NCBI GenBank assembly: GCA_026003935.1
Contig: BPIE01000001.1
Span: 1,054,001-1,118,000, forward strand
Length of the DNA stretch: 64,000 nt
Direction: 5' to 3'
Origin: Tepidiforma sp.
GTDB lineage: Bacteria; Chloroflexota; Dehalococcoidia; Tepidiformales; Tepidiformaceae
The stretch's first letter is position 1. Every line of letters starts with the position of its first letter. The translations under genes and the position numbers were made by a program. The notes under the pieces are model-generated. The model was not told the DNA's origin. It saw nothing but the letters and a program-made list of their open reading frames with translations, and did not search any database. Shown piece by piece: positions 17,960-26,362 of the stretch.

Positions 17960-18733
17960 ATGACAGGTCTGTTCGATATCTCGGGGAAGGTTGCGCTGGT
18001 GACGGGAGGCTCGCGCGGTATCGGTCTGATGATCGCGCGGGGTTTTGTTGAGGCAGGCGCGAAGACCTACATCTCGTCGCGCAAGGCCGACGTGTGCGAG
18101 GAGGTGGCGGCGGAGCTTTCGAAGTCGGGCACGTGCATCGCTATCCCGGCAGACCTCGGAACGGAGGCGGGGTGCCGCTACCTCGCGGATGAGCTGGGGA
18201 AGCGCGAGGAGCGGCTCCACATTCTCGTGAACAATGCAGGGGCGAACTGGAACGCGCCGCTGGCGGAGTTTCCGGACGACGCGTGGGACAAGGTGATGAA
18301 CCTGAACGTGAAGGGCGTATTCCACCTGACGCGGTTCCTGCTGCCGCTGCTGGAGAAGGCGGCGAGCGACGAGGACCCTGCGCGGGTGATCAACATCGGC
18401 TCGATCGACGGGCTGCAGGCGCCGGGGTTCGATACGTATGCATATTCGTCGAGCAAGGCGGCGGTGCACCACCTGACGCGGCACCTTGCGCAGAAGCTGG
18501 CGCCGAGCCGGATTACGGTGAACGCGATTGCGCCGGGGCCGTTCGAGAGCAAGATGATGGCGGAGACGCTGCGCCGGTTCGGGGACAGCATCCGGGCGAG
18601 CAACCCGCTGGGGCGGATCGGCGTCCCGGAGGACATGGCCGGGACAGCCATCTACCTCGCGTCGAAGGCGGGCGCGTACGTGACGGGGGTGGTGTTGCCC
18701 GTGGACGGCGGGATGTCGACCCGGCACCAGTAG
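17960..18733 (+). CDS. Short-chain dehydrogenase/reductase, RhlG/FabG-like
   Basis: 257 residues with a complete classical SDR set: cofactor loop TGGSRGIG, NNAG, catalytic Ser in INIGSIDG, YSSSK (Tyr-x3-Lys), and VNAIAPGPFESKM. The opening FDISGKVALVTGGSRGIGLMIARGFVEAGAKTYISSRK is typical of the RhlG-like 3-oxoacyl reductases. Substrate is inferred only as a 3-oxoacyl or secondary-alcohol compound. The ATG at 17960 with CGGAGG upstream removes the out-of-frame MFS shadow from the 476-aa track ORF. Confidence 0.88.
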   Translation: MTGLFDISGKVALVTGGSRGIGLMIARGFVEAGAKTYISSRKADVCEEVAAELSKSGTCIAIPADLGTEAGCRYLADELGKREERLHILVNNAGANWNAPLAEFPDDAWDKVMNLNVKGVFHLTRFLLPLLEKAASDEDPARVINIGSIDGLQAPGFDTYAYSSSKAAVHHLTRHLAQKLAPSRITVNAIAPGPFESKMMAETLRRFGDSIRASNPLGRIGVPEDMAGTAIYLASKAGAYVTGVVLPVDGGMSTRHQ

Positions 18734-18740
18734 GCGGCGT

Positions 18741-19877
18741 TCAGAAGGCGAAGGGGTCGGAGCGGGCGCGGCGGCTCGCGCGGTCGGCGAAGAAGACGAG
18801 GGCGAGCAGCAGGACGACGGCGGCGGCGAGGATGCTGCCGCCGGCGAGGAAGGCCCACGCGGGCGGGCGGAAATCGGCCGGGGTGTCGCGGAACGCGATG
18901 ATGGCGCCGAGGACGACAGCGACGGCGCCTGCTGCCCCGAGGATGCCGCTCGTGACGAAGAGCTCAGCGGCGATGAGCGCCAGCCCCAGCCCAATGAGGA
19001 TGAGCCCGGCGGTATCGACGGGCAGGAGCCCGAAGCCGAGGAACCCGAGGATGATGGCGATGGCACCGGCGACGCCGGGGATGCCGAGGCCGGGGGCATA
19101 GAGCTCGACGAGGAGCGCGAGGAAGCCGAGGGAGAGGAGCAGGGAGGCGACCGTTGGGTCGGCGATGAAGGCGAGGAAGCGCTCCCACGGCGTCATCTCG
19201 ACGGTGACCCTTGGGGCCTCGGCGAGGCCGTTGAGGGTGGCAGTGACCCCCGGGCGAAGGGTGACCGGGCGGCCCTCGGACTGGCGGAGGAGGTCGTCGA
19301 GGTCGGCAGCGACGAAGTCGATGACGTCGAGGCGCGCGGCTTCGTTCTCGTTGACGGCGACGGCCTCGCGAACGGCCTGCTCGGCCCAGTCGGCGTTGCG
19401 CCCGCGGAGCTCGGCGATGCCGCGGATGTAGGCGACGGCGTCGTTTTCGATCTTCTTGCCGAGGGTGCCTTCGATGTCGGAGCCGTCGGCGTTGATGGCG
19501 GCTGCTGCGCCGATGGCGGTATTGGGGGCCATGGCGGCGATGTGGGCGGCCATGGTGATGAAGGTGCCGGCGCTGGCTGCGCGGGCACCGATGGGCGCGA
19601 CGTAGACGGCGATGGGCACGTCGGCGCGGCCGAACCGCTGGACGATTTGGCGCATGGAGGAATCGAGGCCGCCGGGGGTGTCGAGCTCGAGCACGACGAG
19701 GCGGGCATTGCGTTCCTCGGCGTCGGTGAGGACGCGGTCGATGTAGCGCTCCATGATGGGGCCGACGACGCCATCGACGCGGGCGACGACGACGCCGCCT
19801 TCGGGGGTGTCGTTGCTGCTGCAGGCGGCGAAGGCGCCGAGTGCGAGCAGGGCGAGGGCTGCGATTCGCCGCATCAC
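18741..19877 (-). CDS. NfeD/ClpP-class membrane serine protease, lipoprotein-like start
   Basis: About 378 residues. It begins with a short signal with lipobox FAAC, then a ClpP/crotonase-fold protease domain with GGLDSSMRQIVQ, ASAGTFITMAAHIAAMAPNTAIGAA (nucleophile Ser in ASAG) and GKKIENDAVAYIRG (likely catalytic Lys). The C-terminal half holds four or five membrane segments and lacks the terminal OB-fold seen in long NfeD proteins. Such proteases are often paired with SPFH proteins, and one lies 2 kb away (15650). Start is GTG 19877 by promoter spacing, or the adjacent ATG 19874. It is divergent from the polysaccharide-export genes. Confidence 0.88.
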   Translation of the reverse strand: MMRRIAALALLALGAFAACSSNDTPEGGVVVARVDGVVGPIMERYIDRVLTDAEERNARLVVLELDTPGGLDSSMRQIVQRFGRADVPIAVYVAPIGARAASAGTFITMAAHIAAMAPNTAIGAAAAINADGSDIEGTLGKKIENDAVAYIRGIAELRGRNADWAEQAVREAVAVNENEAARLDVIDFVAADLDDLLRQSEGRPVTLRPGVTATLNGLAEAPRVTVEMTPWERFLAFIADPTVASLLLSLGFLALLVELYAPGLGIPGVAGAIAIILGFLGFGLLPVDTAGLILIGLGLALIAAELFVTSGILGAAGAVAVVLGAIIAFRDTPADFRPPAWAFLAGGSILAAAVVLLLALVFFADRASRRARSDPFAF

Positions 19878-19883
19878 AGCTCG

Positions 19884-19889
19884 AGTATA
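19884..19889 (-). promoter_or_regulatory. -10 element of nfeD-like gene, leaderless
   Basis: On the minus strand TATACT is 6 nt from the GTG at 19877, with no ribosome-binding sequence. Confidence 0.5.
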
Positions 19890-19930
19890 GCGGCGATGGC
19901 GCGGCGCTTCTCCGGCGGGCGCGGGCGGGC

Positions 19931-19936
19931 GATACT
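19931..19936 (+). promoter_or_regulatory. -10 element of polysaccharide-export operon, leaderless
   Basis: GATACT followed by GGCGGC and the ATG at 19943. It lies back to back with the nfeD-like promoter. Confidence 0.5.
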
Positions 19937-19942
19937 GGCGGC

Positions 19943-20734
19943 ATGACGGCGATGGCGATGGCGCGGCCCGCCGGGGGCCGGAGCATGCGGAATGCGGTGG
20001 AGCTGGTGCTGGCGCTGACGGCGCGCGACCTGAAGCTGCGCTACCAGGGGAGCGTGCTGGGATGGGCGTGGTCGCTGGCGCGGCCGCTGGCACTGGGGGC
20101 GGTGCTGGCGTTTGCGCTGGGGCGGGTCCTGGGCACGGGCATCACGGCGGAGTTTTTGCTGGCCGGGCTGTTCCCGTGGTTCTGGTTCCAGGGCGCGGTG
20201 CAGGGTGCGTCGGGGAGTTTCATCGGGAACGGTGGGCTGCTGAAGAAGGTGCGGTTTCCGCGGGCCGTGCTGCCGCTGAGCACGGTCCTCGGCGCCACGC
20301 TGCAGTTTTTGCTCTCCCTGCCGGTGCTCATTGGGTTCGTCGTCGCGTCGGGGCACGGGCCGGGGCCGGCGTGGCTGGGACTGCCGCTCGTGTTCGCGCT
20401 GCAACTGGGGTTGACGGCGGGGTTGGGGCTGTTCGTGGCGAGCGTGACGGTGTACTTCCGGGACCTCGAGCACATCACGGAGGTGCTGCTCACGCTGCTC
20501 TTCTACGGGACGCCGATCATCTACGCGGCGGAGCTGGTGCCGGAGGGGTACCGGTGGCTGACGTATGTGAACCCGCTGGCGCCGATCATGGAGGGGTGGC
20601 GGGGCATCCTGCTCGACGGCGAGCTGCCGCCGGCAAGCCACCTCGGGGCTTCGGCGGTGCTCACGGCGGCGGCGCTGGCGGTGGGCTGGGCGGTATTTCG
20701 GCGGCTGGAGGACGGCTTTGCCGACGCCATCTGA
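19943..20734 (+). CDS. ABC-2 polysaccharide export permease, Wzm-like
   Basis: 263 residues with six hydrophobic segments. The N-terminal ALTARDLKLRYQGSVLGWAWSLARPL and the central YFRDLEHITEVLLTLLFYGTPIIYAAE are hallmarks of permeases that export O-antigen or teichoic-acid-like glycans. The ATG at 19943 is chosen on the -10 spacing; the track ORF runs 34 codons further up into the promoter. Its end overlaps the ATPase start by 17 bp. Confidence 0.88.
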   Translation: MTAMAMARPAGGRSMRNAVELVLALTARDLKLRYQGSVLGWAWSLARPLALGAVLAFALGRVLGTGITAEFLLAGLFPWFWFQGAVQGASGSFIGNGGLLKKVRFPRAVLPLSTVLGATLQFLLSLPVLIGFVVASGHGPGPAWLGLPLVFALQLGLTAGLGLFVASVTVYFRDLEHITEVLLTLLFYGTPIIYAAELVPEGYRWLTYVNPLAPIMEGWRGILLDGELPPASHLGASAVLTAAALAVGWAVFRRLEDGFADAI

Positions 20735-21674
20735 GGGGGAGGTGGTGGTCGCCGCGCGGGGCGTTTCGCGGCGGTATCCGCTGGCGGTGCCAGGGCAGGC
20801 GCTGAAGACGACGCTGCTGCACCCGGGGCAGGCCCTCGCGGCGTGGCGGCGGCGGGGGCGGCGCGAGCTGTGGGCGGTGCGCGACGTGACGTTCGAGGTG
20901 CGCAGGGGGGAGTTTTTCTCGATCGTCGGGGCGAACGGGAGCGGCAAGAGCACCCTGCTCCGGCTCCTGGCGGGGCTTTCGAAGCCGACGCGGGGGACGG
21001 TGGAGCTGCAGGGCAGGGTGAGTACGCTGCTGGAGCTGGGGAGCGGATTCCACCCGCAGGTGAGCGGACGGGAGAACGTCATCATGAACGGGCTCCTGAT
21101 GGGGCGAACGAAGCGGGAGATGGAGGCGCTCCTCCCGCGTATTGTCGAGTTCGCCGGGCTGCGCGAGTTTATCGACCAGCCGATGCGGACGTATTCGTCG
21201 GGGATGTACGTGCGGCTGGGGTTCGCCATTGCGGCGTTCATGGAGCCGGAGGTGCTGCTCGTCGACGAGGTCTTGGCGGTTGGCGATGCGAAGTTCCAGG
21301 AGAAGTGCTACGACCACATCGCGAGGCTGCAGCGGGAGGGGGTGACCATCGTGATGGTGTCGCACGACCTCGGGGCGGTGGAGCGGTTCTCGGACCGGGC
21401 GGCGCTGATGGAGCGGGGGCGCATGGTGGCGGTGGGGCCGCCGCGGAAGGTGGTGGGGCTGCATCTCGAGCGGCTGGCCGAGACCTCGCCGGAGATTCGG
21501 CAGGCGATCGAGGAGGGGATGGCTGCCGACGAGGAGGGGGTCCGGCGTCGGCTGGCGGAGGACCCGGAGTGGGCCGCGGAGTTTGCGGCGGCGCTGGAAC
21601 GGCACCCTGGCTTCCACGAGAAGCTGCGGCAGGAGGCCGGGAAGGGGAGGGCAGACGATGCGCGGGCGGATTGA
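20718..21674 (+). CDS. Polysaccharide export ATPase, Wzt-like
   Basis: 318 residues. Walker [10 protein letters not shown], signature [16 protein letters not shown] and Walker [13 protein letters not shown] are typical of glycan-exporting ABC ATPases. A C-terminal extension of about 90 charged residues is present, too short for the carbohydrate-binding domain of classical Wzt. TTG start at 20718 with GGAGG 7 nt upstream, within the permease gene. It works with the upstream permease. Confidence 0.9.
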   Translation: MPTPSEGEVVVAARGVSRRYPLAVPGQALKTTLLHPGQALAAWRRRGRRELWAVRDVTFEVRRGEFFSIVGANGSGKSTLLRLLAGLSKPTRGTVELQGRVSTLLELGSGFHPQVSGRENVIMNGLLMGRTKREMEALLPRIVEFAGLREFIDQPMRTYSSGMYVRLGFAIAAFMEPEVLLVDEVLAVGDAKFQEKCYDHIARLQREGVTIVMVSHDLGAVERFSDRAALMERGRMVAVGPPRKVVGLHLERLAETSPEIRQAIEEGMAADEEGVRRRLAEDPEWAAEFAAALERHPGFHEKLRQEAGKGRADDARAD

Positions 21675-22290
21675 ACGGGCCCGGGCGGCATGGCGGGAGA
21701 TGAAGGCGCTGCTGCGGGAGGATGTGGAGCTCCACGCGGCGTGGCCGCGGACGTTTGGGCTCATCCGGCGGGACCGGCCGACGTGGTTCACGTTCTGCTA
21801 CCTGCTGTTTGCCATCCACATGTTCCCGGCGGTGGTGCTCTATCGGGTGCAGGTGTTCTGCTACGAGAGCGGGTTTCCGCGGCTGGCCACGTTCGTTTCG
21901 CGGCTGAACGCGTTCCTGTTCGATGTGACGATTGGGAACCACGTGCGGGCAGGGGGCGGACTGCTCATCGCGCACGGGCACGTGGTGCTCGATGGGTGGA
22001 CGCGGCTGGGGCGGCGGGTGGAGATCAACCCGTTCGTGACGCTTGGCATCGGCAACAGCCGGAAGCAGCCGTTCGAGCTCTGGGGGCCGGAGATTGGGGA
22101 CGACGTGAACATCGGGACGGGGGCGAAGGTGATCGGGAAGGTGAAGGTGGGCGAGGGGGTGAAGATTGGTGCGAATGCGGTAGTGGTGAGCGACATCCCG
22201 GCCTTCCACACGGCGGTTGGGGTCCCGGCGCGGGCGATTCCCGGGGGGCGGCGGCGGGAAACGGAGACGTGGGAGCCGCCGCGTCCGTGA
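21658..22290 (+). CDS. Serine-acetyltransferase-like hexapeptide acyltransferase
   Basis: 210 residues. A helical N-terminus ([39 protein letters not shown]) precedes a left-handed beta-helix with [41 protein letters not shown] and a trailing [23 protein letters not shown] repeat. The His in IAHGHVV matches the CysE catalytic region. In this operon it more likely acetylates a glycan than makes O-acetylserine; that is inference from context. ATG at 21658 with GGGAGGG upstream, overlapping the ATPase end by 17 bp. Confidence 0.82.
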   Translation: MRGRIERARAAWREMKALLREDVELHAAWPRTFGLIRRDRPTWFTFCYLLFAIHMFPAVVLYRVQVFCYESGFPRLATFVSRLNAFLFDVTIGNHVRAGGGLLIAHGHVVLDGWTRLGRRVEINPFVTLGIGNSRKQPFELWGPEIGDDVNIGTGAKVIGKVKVGEGVKIGANAVVVSDIPAFHTAVGVPARAIPGGRRRETETWEPPRP

Positions 22291-23183
22291 GTGCGCCACG
22301 GGTGGCCATCCTGACGGTGACGACGAATGCGGCGGCACATCTGCCGGCGTATCTCGCGGCGCTGCAGCGGGTGACCTACCCGGCGTGGGAGCTCTGGGTG
22401 GCCGACAACGGGTCCAGCGACGGCTCGGCGGAGCTGGTTCGACAGGCGATGCCTGCGGCGCGGGTGGTCGAGAACGGTGCGAACCTCGGCTTCACGGGGG
22501 CATGCAACCGGGCCGTGGCGGAGATTCTCGCCGAGGGACGGGCCGAGTATGTGCTCTTCCTCAACGACGACACGGAAGTGACGCCAGGCTTCCTCGAGCC
22601 GCTGGCGGCGCTGGCCGACCGGCGGACGCTGGTGGCGCCGAAGACGTACCTTGCGGGGCAGCCGGGGGTGCTCGACGACGCGGCAGGCGAGTTCGACTGG
22701 TGGCGGGGAACGTGGAAACGCCGTGTGCTCGGACGGCCGGAGGGGCCGGGGGACCAGTACCCGCACGCGGTCGATACCGCGAACCTCTCCTGTCTGCTGG
22801 TCCCGGCGGCGGCGTTTTGCGAGGTGGGGCTGCTGGACGATGCGTTTTTCGTCTACTACGACGACACCGATTTCTGCCGGCGGGCGCGCAGGGCAGGCTA
22901 CCGGGTCTTCGTCGAGCCGCGTTCCGTGGTCTACCACCGGAAGGGGGCGACGCTGGGGGGGCAGGCAAGCGCGTTCGGGTGTTACTACCTGGCCAGGAAT
23001 CGGCCGTACCTGGTGCGGAAGCACCGGGGGCGGCTGCAGTTCGGCGTCTTCCTCGGCTATTACCTTGCGACGCGCGCGGTCCGCATGGCTGCGTGGGCAG
23101 CGGCCGGGCGGTTCGACCTCGTGCAGGCGACGGCGGCGGGCATGCGGGACTTTGCCCTCGGTCGGATGGGGCCTCGGCGGTAG
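22287..23183 (+). CDS. Family 2 glycosyltransferase, rhamnosyltransferase-like
   Basis: 298 residues, GT-A fold. Visible are [59 protein letters not shown], the metal-binding region [17 protein letters not shown], and [25 protein letters not shown]. This pattern is that of GT2 rhamnosyl- or related sugar transferases of cell-surface glycans. Start is GTG at 22287, overlapping the acyltransferase TGA. Last gene of the export operon, convergent with DUF503. Confidence 0.88.
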   Translation: MSAPRVAILTVTTNAAAHLPAYLAALQRVTYPAWELWVADNGSSDGSAELVRQAMPAARVVENGANLGFTGACNRAVAEILAEGRAEYVLFLNDDTEVTPGFLEPLAALADRRTLVAPKTYLAGQPGVLDDAAGEFDWWRGTWKRRVLGRPEGPGDQYPHAVDTANLSCLLVPAAAFCEVGLLDDAFFVYYDDTDFCRRARRAGYRVFVEPRSVVYHRKGATLGGQASAFGCYYLARNRPYLVRKHRGRLQFGVFLGYYLATRAVRMAAWAAAGRFDLVQATAAGMRDFALGRMGPRR

Positions 23184-23208
23184 GACGCGCGGGCCGGGTC
23201 AGTGGTCG

Positions 23209-23496
23209 TCAGTATTCGATGAGGTCGGTTTCGATATCGACGAGCTCGGCGTCGGCGCGCAGGCCGCGGAGGGCCTCGGCGATGGCGGCGAGCTGCGCAT
23301 CGGCGTGGCGGGGGTCGTTGGAGATGATGGCCGCTGCGATGACCGACTCGCCGACGGTGTCGAGGGCGCCGACCTCGGCGATGGCGGCGTTGAAGCGGTT
23401 GCGGAGCCGCTCGACGATGGGACGGACGATGGAGCGCTTCTCCTTGAGCGAGCGCGATGGGAGGCGGAGGGTCACGAGGAGGACGCCGATGGTCAC
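23209..23496 (-). CDS. DUF503 family protein
   Basis: 95 residues from the GTG at 23496 (VTIGVLLVTLRLPSRSLKEKRSIVRPIVERLRNRFNAAIAEVG), ending in DIETDLIEY. This is the full DUF503 pattern, a small ferredoxin-like-fold family found next to rbfA or translation genes in many bacteria; its function is unknown. The 113-aa track ORF begins upstream of the promoter. It has a leaderless-type -10 of its own and follows the small membrane protein gene. Confidence 0.88.
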   Translation of the reverse strand: MTIGVLLVTLRLPSRSLKEKRSIVRPIVERLRNRFNAAIAEVGALDTVGESVIAAAIISNDPRHADAQLAAIAEALRGLRADAELVDIETDLIEY

Positions 23497-23502
23497 GGGG
23501 CC

Positions 23503-23508
23503 AGTGTA
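23503..23508 (-). promoter_or_regulatory. -10 element of DUF503 gene, leaderless
   Basis: TACACT on the minus strand, 6 nt from the GTG at 23496. Confidence 0.5.
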
Positions 23509-23533
23509 GGGAGCCGCGGGACCCGGGGGCGAA

Positions 23534-23674
23534 TCAACGCCGCCGGTCATCGCTGCGGGGGCCGCCGAGGAGCAGGATGAAGGTGAGGAGGAGGGCGGCG
23601 CCGAGGATGATGGCGGCGAGCCATGCGGGGGAGGTATCGGCGGAGGCGGCGAGAGGAGGGAGAAGCGCGGTCAT
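23534..23674 (-). CDS. Small single-span membrane protein, 46 aa
   Basis: Not in the supplied ORF track. It reads MTALLPPLAASADTSPAW, then a hydrophobic segment AAIILGAALLLTFILLL and a basic/acidic tail PRSDDRRR. Its ATG starts directly after the TAG of the PIG-L gene, with GGAG upstream, so coupled translation is likely. I do not recognise a family; the topology is one helix with a charged C-terminus. Confidence 0.55.
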   Translation of the reverse strand: MTALLPPLAASADTSPAWLAAIILGAALLLTFILLLGGPRSDDRRR

Positions 23675-24457
23675 CTACTCCAGAGACGCACCGGGGCCGG
23701 AAAAGGTTCCATGGTCGGCGGCTTCGAGGTCGAGGAGGAGACGCGCGAAGCGGCGCATATCGCCGGGGCGGTGCAGGGCGAACCACTCTTCGCGGAGGAG
23801 GCGGGGGACGATGCCGGGGGGAAAGAGGGCATCGGGGTCGCCGCCGGGGAGCTGTGAGCGGTGGGCAGCGATGGCTGCCCGCTTGAGCGCGGCGACCTGG
23901 GTGATGGGGACCCGCAGGTCCGGCGCCTCGACCCCGAGGTCGGCGGGGAGAAGAGGGGGCGGGTCGCCGAGGAGGGGACGGCAGAGCTCGTACTGGGGCA
24001 CGAAGAGGCCGCGCGGGAAGGCGGCGAAGGCGAGCGCCGGCGCGGACGGGAGCCCGGCGACGACGGCGCAGACCGCGGCGTGGAGGGCGAGGTGGTCGGG
24101 GTGGCCGTAGGCGCCATCCGGGCCGAGGGTGACGACGATGTCGGGGCCGACGGCCCGGATGCAATCGGCGACGGCGCGGTCGAGCTCGGGGTGGGCGGCG
24201 AGGGCGCCATCGGGGAGGGCGGGGGAATCGCCGGCGGCGGCGCCGAGGACGCGGCAGGCCTCGCGGAGCTCGGCGAGGCGGAGCGCCCCGAGCTCGGCGG
24301 GGGAGCCCGCTTCGCCGGTGTAGCAGCGGCCGCCTTCGCCGGCGGAGACGGCGATGACGGTGATGGACCAGCCGGCGCGGGCGGCGAGCGCGAGGGTTCC
24401 GCCGACGCTGTAGGCCTCGTCGTCGGGGTGGGGCACGATGGCGAGGAGGCGGGGCAT
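23675..24457 (-). CDS. PIG-L/LmbE-family N-acetylglucosamine-type deacetylase
   Basis: 260 residues. The zinc motif PHPDDEAYSVGGTLA near the N-terminus and YGHPDHLALH (third zinc ligand) are complete. The family includes MshB and BshB of mycothiol and bacillithiol synthesis and Mca amidases; this protein's substrate is not evident. The 453-aa track ORF extends upstream in a shadow. The start at 24457 is supported by -10 spacing. It heads a short minus-strand unit with the small membrane protein. Confidence 0.9.
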   Translation of the reverse strand: MPRLLAIVPHPDDEAYSVGGTLALAARAGWSITVIAVSAGEGGRCYTGEAGSPAELGALRLAELREACRVLGAAAGDSPALPDGALAAHPELDRAVADCIRAVGPDIVVTLGPDGAYGHPDHLALHAAVCAVVAGLPSAPALAFAAFPRGLFVPQYELCRPLLGDPPPLLPADLGVEAPDLRVPITQVAALKRAAIAAHRSQLPGGDPDALFPPGIVPRLLREEWFALHRPGDMRRFARLLLDLEAADHGTFSGPGASLE

Positions 24458-24463
24458 GGCACG

Positions 24464-24469
24464 ATGGTA
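24464..24469 (-). promoter_or_regulatory. -10 element of PIG-L gene, leaderless
   Basis: TACCAT on the minus strand, 6 nt from the ATG at 24457. Confidence 0.45.
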
Positions 24470-24596
24470 CCGGTGCGGGGCGAATCGTTCGCGGGCGGCA
24501 AAAGACAGCTGCGGAGGGAGGTGGTAGATTCTCGCCGGCCGCGGGAAAGCACCCGCCGGCCGTCTGAAGACCCCTGCACGAGGAGTGTTTCGAAGG

Positions 24597-25547
24597 ATGC
24601 CCGGGAGACTGGAAGGGAAAGTTGCGATTGTGACGGGTGCGGGCCGCGGGATTGGCCGCGCGGAGGCGCTGGCGCTGGCACGCGAGGGCGCGCGGGTGAT
24701 TGTGAACGACGTGGGCGGGAGCGCGGCCGGCGAGGGCCGGGACACCACGCCCGCCGAGGAGGTGGTGGCCGAGATCAAGAAGATGGGCGGGGAGGCGCTC
24801 CCGAACTTTGGCGATGTGACGTCGATGGCCGATGGCGAGGCAATCGTGAAGCAGGCGCTGGACACGTGGGGCCGCCTCGACATCCTCGTAAACAACGCGG
24901 GAATCCTGCGCGACCGCATCATTTTCAACATGACGGAGGCGGAGTGGGATGCGGTGATCGCGGTGCACCTTAAGGGGCACTTCACGATCACGAAGCACGC
25001 GGCGATGGTGTTTCGACAGCAGCGGAGCGGGCGCATCGTGAATACGAGCTCGGAATCGGGGCTCGGAAACCTTGGGCAGGCGAACTACGCGGCTGCCAAG
25101 GAGGGCATCGTGGGGCTGACGCGGACGCTGGCGCTGGACCTCGGGAAGTATGGGGTGACGGCGAACGCGATCCGGCCGCGGGCGGCGACCCGGCTCACGC
25201 TGAGCCCGGAGATGGAGGCTGCGCGGGCGAGGCGGGCCCAGCTTGCGGCGCAGGGGGAGGCGCCGGCGACGCCGACAACTTCGGCCGAGGAGGCGATTTC
25301 GCGGATTTCGGCGATGGCGCCGGAGCTGGTGGCGCCGCTCGTGGTGTACCTCTGCCTGCCGGAGGCGGGGAACGTCAATGGTCGCGACTTCATCGTGGGC
25401 GGGGACGAAATCAGCCTGATGAGCCTGCCGACGCGGGAGAAGACGATTTACAAGAAGGGCGGCTGGGACCTCGAGTCGCTCATCGAGGTGTTCCCGGGCA
25501 CGCTCGGCGCGGGGCTCGTCAACCCGCGGCCGCCGGAGCAGGCGTAG
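24597..25547 (+). CDS. SDR dehydrogenase, MFE-2/hydroxyacyl-CoA dehydrogenase-like
   Basis: 316 residues. Cofactor loop TGAGRGIGRA, NNAGILRD, catalytic NTSSESGLGNLGQANYAAAK with Tyr-x3-Lys. The insert NDVGGSAAGEGRDTTPAEEVVAEIKK and the long C-terminal tail ending KGGWDLESLIEVFPGTLG resemble the (3R)-hydroxyacyl-CoA dehydrogenase part of multifunctional enzyme 2 and related steroid/acyl SDRs. The substrate is thus probably a hydroxyacyl-CoA. ATG 24597 is preferred to GTG 24585; AGGAG lies 11 nt upstream. TAGATT near 24526 may be the -10. One base separates it from the next SDR gene. Confidence 0.85.
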   Translation: MPGRLEGKVAIVTGAGRGIGRAEALALAREGARVIVNDVGGSAAGEGRDTTPAEEVVAEIKKMGGEALPNFGDVTSMADGEAIVKQALDTWGRLDILVNNAGILRDRIIFNMTEAEWDAVIAVHLKGHFTITKHAAMVFRQQRSGRIVNTSSESGLGNLGQANYAAAKEGIVGLTRTLALDLGKYGVTANAIRPRAATRLTLSPEMEAARARRAQLAAQGEAPATPTTSAEEAISRISAMAPELVAPLVVYLCLPEAGNVNGRDFIVGGDEISLMSLPTREKTIYKKGGWDLESLIEVFPGTLGAGLVNPRPPEQA

Positions 25548-25548
25548 G

Positions 25549-26325
25549 GTGAGCGGCCGGTTCGACGGCCGCGTTGCGTTCGTGACGGGCGCAGGGTCGG
25601 GCATCGGGGAGGCCGCGGCCCTGCGCTTCGCCGCGGAGGGTGCAGCGGTCGCCTGCGCGGACATCAACCGGGAGGGGGCGGAGCGTGTGGCGGCCGGTAT
25701 TGCCGAGCACGGGGGCCGGAGTATCGCCATCGAGCTCGACGTGACGGACGAGCAAGCGTTCGCCGCGGCGCTGGACCGAACGGTGCGCGAGCTGGGCGGG
25801 CTGCACACCGTGTTCAACAACGCGGGGATTGGGGGCCGGGGGCACTCGTGGGAGGCGACGATAGCGGTGAATCTGACCGGGGTGTACTACGGCTGCTTCC
25901 ACGGGTGTGCGCGGCTGGCGGAGCTGGGCGGCGGCTCGGTGGTGAACACGGCGTCGGTGGCGGGGCTGAACGGCCTGGTGGGGCCGCCGCTGCCGGGGGC
26001 GGAACGGTCGCCGGTGCTGCCGGGGGCCGGTGCCTACACGGCGGCGAAGCACGGCGTGGTTGGCCTGACGCGGCAGTTTGCGATCATCTACGGGCCGCGC
26101 GGGGTGCGGGTCAATGCGGTGGCGCCGGGCTACATCGTGACGCCGATGACCGAGGAGATTCGCGGGATGGAGGGGGCGGACGCGTTCCTGACGGCGCTCC
26201 ACCCGATAGGGCGGCTTGGGCGGCCGGAGGAGGTCGCGGCGGCGGTCGCGTTTCTCGCAAGCGACGATGCCTCGTTCGTGACGGGGGCCGTGCTGCCGGT
26301 GGACGGGGGTTACGACGCGCGCTGA
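25549..26325 (+). CDS. SDR-family oxidoreductase
   Basis: 258 residues, classical SDR with TGAGSGIG, NNAG, NTASVAG, AYTAAK and VNAVAPGYIVTPM. A roughly ten-residue insert (GPPLPGAERSPVLPGAG) lies between the catalytic Ser and Tyr. GTG start at 25549, one base after the preceding SDR stop, so probably cotranscribed. The substrate is unknown; pairing with another SDR and two kinase-fold genes suggests oxidation of hydroxylated acyl compounds. Confidence 0.87.
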   Translation: MSGRFDGRVAFVTGAGSGIGEAAALRFAAEGAAVACADINREGAERVAAGIAEHGGRSIAIELDVTDEQAFAAALDRTVRELGGLHTVFNNAGIGGRGHSWEATIAVNLTGVYYGCFHGCARLAELGGGSVVNTASVAGLNGLVGPPLPGAERSPVLPGAGAYTAAKHGVVGLTRQFAIIYGPRGVRVNAVAPGYIVTPMTEEIRGMEGADAFLTALHPIGRLGRPEEVAAAVAFLASDDASFVTGAVLPVDGGYDAR

Positions 26326-26350
26326 GGGGCGTCCGCACGAGGCCGCGGGG

Positions 26351-26356
26351 TAGAAT
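26351..26356 (+). promoter_or_regulatory. -10 element of kinase gene, leaderless
   Basis: TAGAAT, then CGGCGC, then the ATG at 26363. This separates the kinase pair from the SDR pair as a transcription unit. Confidence 0.55.
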
Positions 26357-26362
26357 CGGCGC

